Notes: generated from the letters alone by a model not told the origin. DNA of 10,961 bases from Eubacteriaceae bacterium (GCA_031280495.1 JAITGT010000008.1:1-10961); one strand, 5' to 3'. Positions 1 through 7,407 are shown, counted from the stretch's first letter. A program made the numbers and translations.

Positions 1-1790
1 AGAGCCCCTTTATACTTTACAACAGCAGGAAGAATGTCGCGAAGGATCATCTCAATCATTGTGAGGGCTTCAATCGTGACGGTCTTTATATATGCCTCTG
101 TCTTTATTTCATAGCGCGCATGCTGCTCTGTCTCGTTAAATACTTTATGCTTTGAGAAAAGCTGCGTATTTTTCTCTGCCACATACAGAGGGAGAGCCTC
201 TGGCGTGCTTGAAAGGTTGCTTAGGCCTCGCCTTTCTGCTTCTTGGAGCCAATCTGTTGCGTAGTTGTCTCCATTGAAGACTATGCGCCTGTGCTCCCTG
301 ATTTCCTTGATAATAATGGACATCAGCTCTGCTTGAAAATCTTCTGCCTTCTCCAGAATTTCGGCAAATTGGCTGAGCGATTCTGCCAGGGCTGTGTTGA
401 GAGCAATGTTTGGGCCAGATATAGACATGCTTGAACCAACCATGCGAAACTCAAACTTGTTTCCCGTAAAAGCAAAAGGCGAAGTGCGGTTGCGGTCTGT
501 CGTCTCTTTTGGCAGGTTCGGCAAAATCTTGGCGCCAAGCTCCATGATTCGATCAAAAGAGTCTACATATGCCTCTCCCGCATCCAATGTGTCCAAGATC
601 TTCGTAAGCTCATCGCCGAGGAAGATAGAGATGACAGCTGGCGGCGCCTCGTTTGCTCCCAGGCGGTGGTCATTTCCTGCGCTGGCAACCGACATGCGAA
701 TTAGGTCTTGGTAATCGTCCACCGCTTTGATAACCGCAATCAGAAACAGCAAAAACTGGACGTTCTCCCATGGCGTGGCGCCGGGATCAAGCAAGTTTGC
801 GCCAGCGTCTGTTGAGAGGGACCAGTTGTTGTGCTTGCCGGATCCATTGATGCCTGCAAACGGCTTTTCATGAAGCAGGCATGCCATGCCATGCTTGCCT
901 GCAACTTTTTTCATCATCTCCATGCACAGCTGGTTGTGATCAGTTGCTACATTCGATTCGGAAAAGATGGGGGCGAGCTCATGCTGGGAGGGGGCGACTT
1001 CATTGTGCTCTGTTTTGGCTGGTATGCCAATTTCCCAAAGCGTCGTGTTTAAGTCATTCATATAAGCGGTGACTTTGCTCTTTATGACGCCGAAATAGTG
1101 GTCTTCCATTTCCTGCCCCTTTGGCGGCTTTGCGCCAAAAAGCGTGCGGCCGCAGTAGACAAGATCCTTGCGTTTGTCATAAAGCGCTTTGTCGATGAGA
1201 AAATACTCTTGCTCCGGGCCGACAGTCGATATTACCCTTTTTGTTTCCGTGTCTCCGAAAAGCCTCAGAATCCGCCTTGCCTGAATGTCAAGGGCTTCCA
1301 TAGAGCGCAGAAGAGGAGTTTTCTTGTCCAGTGCCTCGCCAGTGTAAGAGGCAAACGCTGTTGGAATGCACAGTGTCGTATCCTTTATAAAGGCATAGCT
1401 TGAGGGATCCCATGCGGTATAGCCCCTAGCCTCAAAAGTTGCGCGAATCCCGCCGGACGGGAAGCTCGACGCGTCAGGCTCTCCTTTAATGAGCTCCTTG
1501 CCGGAGAATTCCATCAGGACGGTTCCGTCTCCCACTGGAGAAATAAAGCTGTCGTGCTTTTCCGCAGTGATGCCAGTCATTGGCTGAAACCAATGCGTAA
1601 AGTGCGTTGCGCCCAAATCGATTGCCCAGTCTTTCATAGCGTTCGCGACCACATTTGCAACCTGCAAGTCAAGCGTCTTTCCTTCGTCAATGGCTTCCCT
1701 AACCCGGTTATATGTAGCTTGTGGAAGCTTCTGCTTCATAACGGCGTCATTAAACACTTTGCTTCCATAGATTTCGGTCAGTTGTTTCAT
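1..1790 (-). CDS. glnN: Type III glutamine synthetase, C-terminus beyond the window
   Basis: Cytoplasmic enzyme that joins ammonia to glutamate using ATP, forming glutamine. The frame is open from the ATG at 1788-1790 to the left edge, giving 596 codons. Members usually have about 690-730 residues, so roughly 100 are missing. Visible motifs are [12 protein letters not shown] (about residues 62-73, typical of type III), GPEQEYF (191-197), [11 protein letters not shown] (261-271), [12 protein letters not shown] (313-324, active-site glycine loop), [14 protein letters not shown] (371-384) and [13 protein letters not shown] (437-449). Together these separate it from the shorter types I and II. 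The start follows a good AGGAG. An in-frame ATG at 1806-1808 lies upstream of that site and is less likely. A near-consensus promoter and a leader hairpin precede the gene. It sits near gatAB, which consume glutamine, but has its own promoter. Confidence 0.97.
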   Translation of the reverse strand, partial: MKQLTEIYGSKVFNDAVMKQKLPQATYNRVREAIDEGKTLDLQVANVVANAMKDWAIDLGATHFTHWFQPMTGITAEKHDSFISPVGDGTVLMEFSGKELIKGEPDASSFPSGGIRATFEARGYTAWDPSSYAFIKDTTLCIPTAFASYTGEALDKKTPLLRSMEALDIQARRILRLFGDTETKRVISTVGPEQEYFLIDKALYDKRKDLVYCGRTLFGAKPPKGQEMEDHYFGVIKSKVTAYMNDLNTTLWEIGIPAKTEHNEVAPSQHELAPIFSESNVATDHNQLCMEMMKKVAGKHGMACLLHEKPFAGINGSGKHNNWSLSTDAGANLLDPGATPWENVQFLLFLIAVIKAVDDYQDLIRMSVASAGNDHRLGANEAPPAVISIFLGDELTKILDTLDAGEAYVDSFDRIMELGAKILPNLPKETTDRNRTSPFAFTGNKFEFRMVGSSMSISGPNIALNTALAESLSQFAEILEKAEDFQAELMSIIIKEIREHRRIVFNGDNYATDWLQEAERRGLSNLSSTPEALPLYVAEKNTQLFSKHKVFNETEQHARYEIKTEAYIKTVTIEALTMIEMILRDILPAVVKYKGA

Positions 1791-1813
1791 TTCTTCTCCT
1801 CTGCCCATTCTGA

Positions 1814-1852
1814 TTCTATAAAAAGAAGCGCTGAAAAAAAATACCTCAGCGC
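1814..1852 (-). terminator. Terminator-like hairpin in the glnN leader (possible attenuator)
   Basis: On the minus strand GCGCTGA (1846-1852) can pair with TCAGCGC (1828-1834) across an 11-base loop, and TTCTTTTTAT follows directly. The hairpin lies between the predicted transcription start and the ribosome binding site. It could therefore stop transcription early or protect the RNA 5' end. The loop contains a run of eight T. No competing anti-terminator stem was found by eye, so the regulatory role is inferred. Confidence 0.5.
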
Positions 1853-1869
1853 CTTTGCTGTACCTTAAA

Positions 1870-1898
1870 AGTATAGACGATTGCATTTTCGCTGTCAA
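1870..1898 (-). promoter_or_regulatory. Sigma-70 type promoter of glnN
   Basis: Read on the minus strand, TTGACA (1893-1898) is followed by a 17-base spacer and TATACT (1870-1875). The -35 is perfect and the -10 has one mismatch. Transcription should start near 1863, leaving a leader of about 70 bases before the glnN ATG. Confidence 0.85.
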
Positions 1899-2268
1899 GA
1901 GCATTATGGCGTTTTAGCGCATATTTCGAACATATTTTTGTAGCACTTGGCGCCAAGCTGGCGCGCAAGCCTGCCTCAGAAATGTCCATTGCTGCAGCGC
2001 GAGCTTTAAGCAGCGGTGTGGCACTTGTAATATCGAGCGTTTGCTATTGTCAAGAGCCTTAAGGGCAGCCACATGAAAAACCATCGGCATTGACAACGGT
2101 TCGCACATTCGTCCCAATTGCCGTACTAATGGGAACCAGCCAATATGCGGAGTGAAGTGTTAAATATATATTTATTTTCATATTATTTATACTTATATGA
2201 TTTACATTGATTGCTCAATTCACGAAAGGGATGAGTGTTTACTTTTCTCGCAGTGCAATCACGCTTTA
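1899..2268. other. Intergenic spacer without a recognisable gene
   Basis: About 370 bases between the glnN promoter and the next plus-strand promoter. A 67-codon minus-strand frame at 1914-2117 has no good ribosome binding site and resembles no family I know. The left half is mixed in composition. The right half (2155-2220) is very AT-rich and holds a 12-base palindrome, AAATATATATTT, at 2162-2173. I see no RNA gene or repeat pair here. Confidence 0.5.
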
Positions 2269-2297
2269 TTGACTTAATTTACAGAAAATGCTATTAT
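2269..2297 (+). promoter_or_regulatory. Plus-strand promoter pointing into the XRE regulator gene
   Basis: TTGACT (2269-2274), a 17-base spacer and TATTAT (2292-2297). Each box has one mismatch to consensus. It would drive transcription rightwards through the 61-codon ORF at 2329 and antisense to the 3' end of the XRE-type gene. No other plus-strand gene follows for about 3.5 kb. Confidence 0.55.
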
Positions 2298-2328
2298 ATG
2301 ATCAAATTCTCAAACGGGAGCGGATTAA

Positions 2329-2514
2329 ATGCAAGATCAGATATCATCGCTAGTGCAGTTCTATATGCACTTTGACAAGCCTAAGAAAATTGGTATGATC
2401 GTCACAGCGAATCAGCTGGCGATGAGCCCGGATTCCCGTGATCTTCAAGCTGTTTTGCGTATCTACACATCATGTCTAGAGCGTCTGGCGTCATTTGATT
2501 TAGGTAGTTTATGA
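2329..2514 (+). CDS. Doubtful small protein of 61 residues, antisense to the XRE gene end
   Basis: The ATG at 2329 has a GGGAG eight bases upstream (2316-2320) and a good promoter about 30 bases before it, so a start here is plausible. The product is a soluble-looking 61-residue peptide beginning MQDQISSLVQFYMHFDKPKK. I recognise no family, signal peptide or membrane segment. About 60 per cent of the frame (2402-2514) lies opposite the 3' end of the better supported XRE-type gene, so that part may be a shadow. It could be a real small gene, the stump of a longer one, or only the start of an antisense RNA. Inside it, AGTGCA (2352-2357) and TGCACT (2366-2371) can form a hairpin that may weakly end the opposing XRE transcript. 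Confidence 0.25.
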   Translation: MQDQISSLVQFYMHFDKPKKIGMIVTANQLAMSPDSRDLQAVLRIYTSCLERLASFDLGSL

Positions 2515-2893
2515 GAAGGCTGATTCCTTCCATCTCATCCCGCTCATATACAATCTTCGGGATATAGTAGGCCCTTTCCCATTCCTTGGCCGTCACAAAC
2601 TCCACAAGATTCCGTCCAGACGTATCTAGTTGCCTGAATTTCGCGAGTATGGCAGATTCTTTCATGATTTGGCCTTGCTCACTCTCGTCTTTCTCAAAGT
2701 ATGTGACATTTTCAACTCCATAAAGCGAACATAGCTTCGTAAAAACTTCGATGCTTGGTTCAGTTTTCCCCAACTCCCATGATCCCAACGTGCTTCTGTT
2801 TCTCAGCCCCAAATAATCTGCAACCTGCTGCTGTGTAAGGTTTCGCCCCTTGCGTAGTTTCTGCAATATACTTCCCAACTCTTTGCTACCCAT
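2402..2893 (-). CDS. XRE-family (Cro/CI-type) transcriptional regulator
   Basis: A protein of 163 residues. Residues about 9-66 form an HTH_3 domain: LRKGRNLTQQQVADYLGL covers the first helices, and STLGSWELGKTEPSIEVFTKL (with the usual W-E-G-P pattern) the recognition and following helices. The rest (about 70-163) resembles the linker and C-terminal helices of short CI-like repressors. There is no LexA-type Ser-Lys peptidase motif and no IrrE-like HExxH. The start is set by GGGAGG (2899-2904), five bases before the ATG. The gene lies 63 bases downstream of gatB on the same strand, so read-through is possible. An inverted repeat just upstream of its ribosome site suggests its own promoter and autoregulation. 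The target genes are unknown. It may be a leftover phage or element regulator, or a host regulator. Confidence 0.85.
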   Translation of the reverse strand: MGSKELGSILQKLRKGRNLTQQQVADYLGLRNRSTLGSWELGKTEPSIEVFTKLCSLYGVENVTYFEKDESEQGQIMKESAILAKFRQLDTSGRNLVEFVTAKEWERAYYIPKIVYERDEMEGISLLINYLNQMTPDALDMMCRYAKQLEDHGNPGSSPADSL

Positions 2894-2904
2894 CTCAACC
2901 TCCC

Positions 2905-2923
2905 AAGTATTTTATAGGTACTT
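2905..2923. promoter_or_regulatory. Inverted repeat, candidate operator of the XRE regulator
   Basis: AAGTA (2905-2909) and TACTT (2919-2923) are separated by nine bases. The spacer contains, on the minus strand, a TATAAA-like -10 box. The repeat lies directly upstream of the GGGAGG ribosome site, where an autoregulating Cro/CI-type repressor would bind. No convincing -35 box was found. The palindrome is seen directly and the operator role is inferred. Confidence 0.4.
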
Positions 2924-2956
2924 ACACATTTCGAGTTTTTCGCTGCTTGTTGCGTT

Positions 2957-4375
2957 CTATAGATTCAAAATTTCTTCGATGAGCCGGTTGACGACAGCCG
3001 GATTGGCGGCGCCTTTTGAGCGCTTCATTGCTTGGCCTACGACAAAACCGATTGCCTTTTTTTTCCCTCCTTTAATATCTGCGGCGCTCTGCGGGTTTTC
3101 TTCAAGCACTTCCAACACAATCAAGCGAATAGCGTTTTCGTCAGACACTTGCCTCATGCCATTTTTTTCGATGATGTCCTTCGGATCGCCTCCAGATGCA
3201 TACAGCATCGCAAGCACTTTTTTTGCCGTAGCCAGATTGATTTCGCCTGCGTCGGCCATGCGAATAAGCTCGCCCAGCATTGCAGGGGAAAATTTAAGCT
3301 CTTCAAATGCCTCGCCCGGCTTCATAAGGGCAGTAAGCTCTCCGCTCACAAAGTTGGCGGCCGCTTTTGCATTTCCGCAGACGGCGTATGCCGCTTCAAA
3401 CCAGCTGCTGGATCCTGGATCGACTGTGATCAGGCTTGCTTCCTGTGCGGAAAGCCCCAGCCCAATATAGCGTTCCCGCTTTTTGTCCGGAAGCTCTGGC
3501 ACTAGGGACGCAAGCTCTTCAACCTGCGTTTTCGTTAAATTTATCTCAACCAGATCTGGATCTGGGAAATAGCGATAGTCATGGGCATCCTCCTTTGAAC
3601 GCATAGCGTAGGAAACGCCCTTTTCGTCGTCCCAGCGGCGCGTTTGCTGTCGAACAGGCTCCCCGCTGTCCAGCATCTCTATTTGCCGGGCTCTTTCATG
3701 CTCTGCTGATCGGATCAATGAACGAAATGAGTTTAGGTTTTTAGTCTCCGTCCTTGTGCCAAGTGGCCCGCCTTCCGGCCGTACCGAAAGGTTAACGTCA
3801 AAGCGAAGAGAGCCCTCTTGCATGCGACAGTCAGATACGCCGGCAGCAAGCAGGATGGAGCGGACTTTTCTGGCGAAAAGTTCGGCTTCGGCCGGGCTGC
3901 GCATGTCCGGCTCTGTTACAATCTCAATAAGCGGGACGCCGCACCGGTTGTTGTCCAGGAGCGTTAGCCCGCCTCTGTGAACAAGCTTCCCCGCGTCTTC
4001 CTCAATATGGATGCGCAAAATGCGAATCTTTTTTGCCGAGCCGTCGCCCAACTCAATCTCAAGCCACCCATTTCGGCAAAGGGGCTCTTCGTACTGGGAA
4101 ATTTGGTAGGCCTTGGGCAGATCCGGATAAAAGTAGTTCTTGCGATCCAGCTTTGAATGCAGGGATATCTCGCAATTCAGCGCGATGCCTGCCATTATGG
4201 CGCATTCAACCGCCTTCTCGTTTAAGACGGGAAGAGTGCCGGGCATGCCGAGGCATACTGGGCAAACATTTTCGTTTTCTTCCGCTCCGAACTTGTTTGG
4301 GCAAGAGCAAAAGATTTTTGACTCTGTCTTTAGCTCGCAATGGATCTCCAGTCCGATGACCGTTTCATACTTCAT
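2957..4375 (-). CDS. gatB: Asp/Glu-tRNA amidotransferase subunit B
   Basis: The tRNA-binding kinase subunit of GatCAB, 472 residues, which is the usual length. It phosphorylates the side chain of Glu on tRNA(Gln) (or Asp on tRNA(Asn)), and ammonia from GatA then replaces the phosphate. The N-terminus shows YETVIGLEIHCEL and four zinc-binding cysteines in CSC...CPVC (Cys23, 25, 38, 41). The catalytic cradle follows with LDRKNYFYPDLPKAYQISQ, IHIEEDAGKLVH and GVPLIEIVTEPD, then SMR-type RSKEDAHDYRYFPDPDL. The C-terminal tail (about 330-472) is the YqeY-like helical domain, ending in NPAVVNRLIEEIL. The ATG overlaps the gatA stop as ATGA, so translation is probably coupled. I see nothing broken. 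Confidence 0.97.
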   Translation of the reverse strand: MKYETVIGLEIHCELKTESKIFCSCPNKFGAEENENVCPVCLGMPGTLPVLNEKAVECAIMAGIALNCEISLHSKLDRKNYFYPDLPKAYQISQYEEPLCRNGWLEIELGDGSAKKIRILRIHIEEDAGKLVHRGGLTLLDNNRCGVPLIEIVTEPDMRSPAEAELFARKVRSILLAAGVSDCRMQEGSLRFDVNLSVRPEGGPLGTRTETKNLNSFRSLIRSAEHERARQIEMLDSGEPVRQQTRRWDDEKGVSYAMRSKEDAHDYRYFPDPDLVEINLTKTQVEELASLVPELPDKKRERYIGLGLSAQEASLITVDPGSSSWFEAAYAVCGNAKAAANFVSGELTALMKPGEAFEELKFSPAMLGELIRMADAGEINLATAKKVLAMLYASGGDPKDIIEKNGMRQVSDENAIRLIVLEVLEENPQSAADIKGGKKKAIGFVVGQAMKRSKGAANPAVVNRLIEEILNL

Positions 4376-5844
4376 TTGAATGCACCGCTTTCTTTGAATC
4401 CCGGCTTTGCCTTATGCCAGTCGGTTTCGGACTGAAATGCGTGGATTAAGGAGAAAATCTCCTTTTCGCCCAAAGCAGGCGCATACATTTGCATGCCGAT
4501 GGGAAGGCCATCATCTGAAGCGCCAGCAGGAAACGAGCATGCGGGCACGCCGACAAGGTTAGCAATGACTGTGTAAACGTCCGCTAGGTACATAGCGAGG
4601 GCATCTTCGGACGTCTCTCCGATTCGCTTCGCAGCGGTCGGCATGGTCGGGCAGAGAAACGCGTCGCACTCGCCTAAAAGCCGATAAAAATCGTCTTTTA
4701 TGAGGCGGCGGGCCTTCAAGGCTTTCGAATAGAACATGTCATAATATCCGGCAGAAAGAGCGTAGGTGCCAAGCATAATCCGGTTTTTTACTTCATCTCC
4801 AAAGCCTTGCGAGCGGGAAGCCAAAACAGAGTCTTCAAGGCTGTCGCCTTCTGCCCTCACCCCATAGCGCACGCCATCAAAGCGCGCAAGGTTGGAAGAA
4901 GCCTCCGAGCAGGCGATAAGGTAATATGCTGGCACTGCGTATTTGAGGCATTCAAACTTTACTTCAACGATTTCTGCGCCCATTTTTTTGAAAGTCTCAA
5001 TTGTTTCTTCATACACTCTTGCGACCGAGGGTTCAAGCCCAAGCTCTGCGTTTTCGCGATCCACTCCGATTCTGGCTCCCTTTACGCTTTTCGCTCTTAA
5101 AAAGGATGTATAGGGCAAAGCGGCCCTGTTCAGAGAAGTTGAGTCCCTGGCATCGTGCCCAGCGATAGACTCCATGACAATTGCGCAGTCCTCAATGGAC
5201 TTAGCGATTGCGCCCACCTGGTCCAGCGAAGACGCATAGGCAACGACGCCATAGCGAGAAACTGTGCCGTATGTGGGCTTAAAGCCTGTCACGCCGCAAT
5301 AGGAAGCAGGGCACCGGACGGAGCCGCCCGTGTCTGTCCCGAGGGCAAAAGCCGCTTCGCCTGCAGCTACTGCCGCAGCGCTGCCGCCTGAAGAGCCGCC
5401 AGGAACGCGGCTTAAGTCATGCGGGTTTTTTACGGACTGAAACGCAGAGTTTTCGCACGTCGATCCCATTGCAAACTCGTCCATGTCTGTCTTTCCCAGC
5501 AAAACCGCACCCGATTCCTGCAGGCGCTCATAAACGTGCGCTGAGTACTGGGGCACGAAATTTTCAAGTATTTTCGACGAGCATGTTGTTCGAACGCCAA
5601 AAGTGCAGATATTGTCCTTTAGGGCATACGGTATGCCCCAAAGCCCAGTATGCGGGCCCTTGCCCCCGCCCAGCCTTTTTGCGTCTTCGAGTGCCCGCTC
5701 AGGCACCACAGTAAGATAGGCTTTTACGGAGGGCTCTTTGGAACCGATCCTCTCAAGAAAGCTCTTTGCGACTTCGAGCGGGCTTGCCTCTCCGGTGTCT
5801 ATGGCATTTCTTAAGCCATGCAGGGACAGTTCATGCAATTCCAT
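4372..5844 (-). CDS. gatA: Asp/Glu-tRNA amidotransferase subunit A
   Basis: The glutaminase subunit of GatCAB, 490 residues, a normal length. It releases ammonia from glutamine and channels it to GatB. It carries the amidase signature: Lys76 in ALKDNI, GGSSGGSAAAVAAG starting at residue 149 with Ser151, and Ser175 in DTGGSVRCPAS, matching the Lys-cisSer-Ser triad of the family. GKTDMDEFAMGS (117-128) and YGVVAYASSLDQVG are also typical. The C-terminal part shows FLCPTMPTAA and NLVGVPACSFPAG. The upstream ribosome site is weak. A promoter lies only about 45 bases before the ATG, so no gatC precedes it here. The overlap with gatB (ATGA) shows a two-gene operon. Confidence 0.97.
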   Translation of the reverse strand: MELHELSLHGLRNAIDTGEASPLEVAKSFLERIGSKEPSVKAYLTVVPERALEDAKRLGGGKGPHTGLWGIPYALKDNICTFGVRTTCSSKILENFVPQYSAHVYERLQESGAVLLGKTDMDEFAMGSTCENSAFQSVKNPHDLSRVPGGSSGGSAAAVAAGEAAFALGTDTGGSVRCPASYCGVTGFKPTYGTVSRYGVVAYASSLDQVGAIAKSIEDCAIVMESIAGHDARDSTSLNRAALPYTSFLRAKSVKGARIGVDRENAELGLEPSVARVYEETIETFKKMGAEIVEVKFECLKYAVPAYYLIACSEASSNLARFDGVRYGVRAEGDSLEDSVLASRSQGFGDEVKNRIMLGTYALSAGYYDMFYSKALKARRLIKDDFYRLLGECDAFLCPTMPTAAKRIGETSEDALAMYLADVYTVIANLVGVPACSFPAGASDDGLPIGMQMYAPALGEKEIFSLIHAFQSETDWHKAKPGFKESGAFK

Positions 5845-5888
5845 ATTTTCACTACCGCTTATCCAATGGTTTATCTTGTTAAATTAAT

Positions 5889-5918
5889 ATTATAGCATAA
5901 TTGGCTAATCACTAACAA
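5889..5918 (-). promoter_or_regulatory. Promoter of the gatAB operon
   Basis: On the minus strand TTGTTA (5913-5918), an 18-base spacer and a perfect TATAAT (5889-5894). The start of transcription would fall near 5882, leaving a leader of about 38 bases before the gatA ATG. That is too short for a gatC gene. Confidence 0.7.
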
Positions 5919-6031
5919 TTTTTTCGTTTTGCATGCCTTGCTGCGCGCTGCCCGCGCTCGCAATGCCTTTCGAGGCGCGCAAATGAATTCGCTGCGCAAC
6001 GCAAAGAAAATGAGAAAAAAGCATGCAGCGA

Positions 6032-6061
6032 TTGTGCATGCTAGATTCTTTCGAATATAAT
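6032..6061 (+). promoter_or_regulatory. Promoter of the cyclo-ligase gene
   Basis: TTGTGC (6032-6037), an 18-base spacer and a perfect TATAAT (6056-6061). The -35 is weak. Two GCATGC palindromes at 6021-6026 and 6036-6041 flank and overlap the -35 box and could bind a regulator. The promoter supports the ATG at 6098 over the in-frame ATG at 6023, which lies upstream of it. Confidence 0.55.
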
Positions 6062-6097
6062 CATCTCATCTCATCGCAACGCTGGGAAAGGTGCGCA

Positions 6098-6688
6098 ATG
6101 GACAAAGCAGAGCTCAGAAAAGAGCTGCTCAAAAGAAGAGAGCTGCTTGCAAAAGAAGAGATCGATGAAATAAGCAAATTGATATTCGGCAAAGCCATAA
6201 GCCTGCAGTGTTACCAAAGAGCCAAAATCGTGATGCTCTACATTCCATTTGGCAATGAGCTAAACACCATTCCATTCCTTGAAAAGTGCATTGAGGACAG
6301 CAAAACTGTTGTCACGCCAATATGCAACCATAAGGACAGAAGCATGGATCTTGCGGTAACGCATGGCGTTGGCAACATGCGCCAAACAAAGATGGGCCTT
6401 TGGGAGGTTCCACGGGAAGGCAGCGAGTTTTTGGACTCCAGCGCGCTAGATCTCATCTTAGTCCCAGGTCTCGCCTTTTCGCTGGATGGAGATCGCATTG
6501 GTTATGGCGGAGGCTATTATGACCGTTTGTTTGCCCGTGCTCCCAAGGCGATTCGGCTTGCCCCCTCTTTTGACAGTTTTTTGCTGGAAGGGCTGCCGAC
6601 AGAAGAGTTCGACTTGAAGGCCGACATTATCCTGACAGAAAAGAGAAGCATCTTTATCGGAAATTCCCGTCTTGGCGAAAGCGCATGA
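6098..6688 (+). CDS. 5-formyltetrahydrofolate cyclo-ligase
   Basis: An enzyme of 196 residues (also called MTHFS; Fau/YgfA in E. coli, YqgN in Bacillus). It uses ATP to turn 5-formyltetrahydrofolate into 5,10-methenyltetrahydrofolate and so salvages a folate storage form for one-carbon metabolism in the cytoplasm. The N-terminus has the basic helix ELRKELLKRREL. LDLILVPGLAFSLDG (117-131) leads into the hallmark glycine-rich motif GYGGGYYDR (135-143), which binds nucleotide and folate. Length fits the family (about 180-200). The frame is open from an ATG at 6023, but that would add 25 unrelated residues and start before the promoter. The ATG at 6098 has AAAGG a few bases upstream. It is monocistronic, divergent from gatA, and followed by a terminator. 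Confidence 0.95.
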   Translation: MDKAELRKELLKRRELLAKEEIDEISKLIFGKAISLQCYQRAKIVMLYIPFGNELNTIPFLEKCIEDSKTVVTPICNHKDRSMDLAVTHGVGNMRQTKMGLWEVPREGSEFLDSSALDLILVPGLAFSLDGDRIGYGGGYYDRLFARAPKAIRLAPSFDSFLLEGLPTEEFDLKADIILTEKRSIFIGNSRLGESA

Positions 6689-6743
6689 AAAGCCGCTTTT
6701 GAAATGAGGGACACGCGCATACGCGAACAGCATGCAAAAGTGA

Positions 6744-6771
6744 GGGCTGCTGCGATTCGGGCGGCCTTTTT
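6744..6771 (+). terminator. Intrinsic terminator of the cyclo-ligase gene
   Basis: GGCTGC (6745-6750) pairs with GCGGCC (6761-6766), including one G-T pair, around a 10-base loop. TTTTT (6767-6771) follows. It starts about 55 bases after the cyclo-ligase stop codon. Confidence 0.65.
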
Positions 6772-6859
6772 AGGCTGGTCCGTATCAAAGAATAGAGGCG
6801 ATCCGCCCGATGCGTTCGCCAGTCGTCCCCTTTTCTGAAAGAATCCTGCGCCCGCTATA

Positions 6860-6888
6860 TAGACTTTTTCTCAGATATTGTATATAAT
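6860..6888 (+). promoter_or_regulatory. Promoter upstream of tRNA-Ser
   Basis: TAGACT (6860-6865), a 17-base spacer and a perfect TATAAT (6883-6888). The -35 has two mismatches. The transcript would carry about 125 bases before the tRNA. That leader holds an AGGAG (6942-6946) and a 14-codon frame starting at 6962, but the spacing is poor and I do not call it a gene. Confidence 0.55.
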
Positions 6889-7019
6889 AGCTACTGCTCG
6901 GGCAAAATGCGGCTGTCACAAACTGTCTATAAAGTGCAATGAGGAGAAGCGCCAAACGGCAATGCCAAAACTGATTCTAGGTCATATGGTTTGGCTTTTA
7001 AGTTAAGCAATTATGTTAT

Positions 7020-7105
7020 GGAGAGGTATCGAAGTGGCCATAACGAGCCTGACTCGAAATCAGGTCTACCGCAAGGTAGCGTGGGTTCGAATCCCACCCT
7101 CTCCG
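7020..7105 (+). tRNA. tRNA-Ser, anticodon CGA
   Basis: A complete 86-base class II tRNA that reads UCG codons. The acceptor stem GGAGAGG (7020-7026) pairs with CCTCTCC (7098-7104), and G7105 is the discriminator. The anticodon stem CCTGA/TCAGG (7048-7052, 7060-7064) encloses loop CTCGAAA with anticodon CGA at 7055-7057. The long variable arm CTACC-GCAA-GGTAG is typical of serine tRNAs. The T arm is GTGGG/CCCAC with TTCGAAT in the loop. The 3' CCA is not encoded (GCT follows), so it must be added after transcription. Confidence 0.96.
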
Positions 7106-7114
7106 CTTTTAGGA

Positions 7115-7173
7115 ACAAATGTGAACTCAAAACCGATCATATTCGGGGACGTGTTCGCATTTGTCTTTTATTT
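7115..7173 (+). terminator. Stem-loop 1 after tRNA-Ser, terminator-like
   Basis: ACAAATGTGAAC (7115-7126) pairs with GTTCGCATTTGT (7153-7164) over 12 base pairs with one G-T. The loop holds a small inner hairpin, CCGA/TCGG (7133-7136, 7143-7146). CTTTTATTT follows the stem. It begins 10 bases after the tRNA end and is the likely first stop for the tRNA transcript. Confidence 0.65.
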
Positions 7174-7200
7174 GGGATGATAGCCCTATCTCGCAAAGAA

Positions 7201-7245
7201 AAGCCGCTGTTGCCCCCGCTGTGAGGGCAGCTAGCGGCTTTTGTT
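7201..7245 (+). terminator. Stem-loop 2 after tRNA-Ser, intrinsic terminator
   Basis: AAGCCGCT (7201-7208) pairs with AGCGGCTT (7233-7240). The stem continues inside with GTTGCCC (7209-7215) against GGGCAGC (7225-7231), leaving one bulged T. A T-rich tail (TTTTGTTT) follows. This is a long GC-rich stem of classic terminator form. The A-run on its left side means it could also act on the other strand. Confidence 0.8.
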
Positions 7246-7259
7246 TGGCTATGGGCGGT

Positions 7260-7294
7260 AACAGGTAGGTCGCAATTCACGACCTACCTGTTTT
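7260..7294. terminator. Stem-loop 3, perfect 13-bp hairpin with T tail
   Basis: AACAGGTAGGTCG (7260-7272) and CGACCTACCTGTT (7280-7292) are perfectly complementary around a 7-base loop, with TTTT at 7291-7294. It is probably a further plus-strand terminator. A perfect inverted repeat at the edge of the sensor cassette could instead be a relic of a mobile element end, but no partner copy was seen in the window. Confidence 0.6.
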
Positions 7295-7407
7295 GCAGAG
7301 CAATTTAAAAAAATAAAGATCAAAAGAGCCGTTCTGTCAAGGTAGTTTTTCAAGAAAGTATATTTAGGCAAATTGCACGAATGCCGTTCAAAGTTACATT
7401 TTTCCAA

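Noticed and set aside
2041..2075. Second glnN promoter using a minus-strand TTGACA near 2049
   Set aside because: No acceptable -10 box at 16-18 bases, and the promoter at 1870-1898 is far better.
1914..2117. 67-codon minus-strand frame in the glnN upstream spacer
   Set aside because: No convincing ribosome site, overlap with the -35 side of other signals is absent but composition is erratic, and the product resembles no known family.
6023..6097. Longer start for the cyclo-ligase at 6023
   Set aside because: It adds 25 residues unrelated to the family, and the likely promoter (-10 at 6056-6061) lies downstream of that ATG.
6962..7006. 14-codon leader peptide before tRNA-Ser
   Set aside because: An AGGAG exists upstream, but the spacing of about 15 bases is too long and nothing downstream is protein-coding.
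7081..7105. tRNA-Ser 3' end as an integration (att) site
   Set aside because: No second copy of the 3' end was found downstream in the window and there is no integrase gene.
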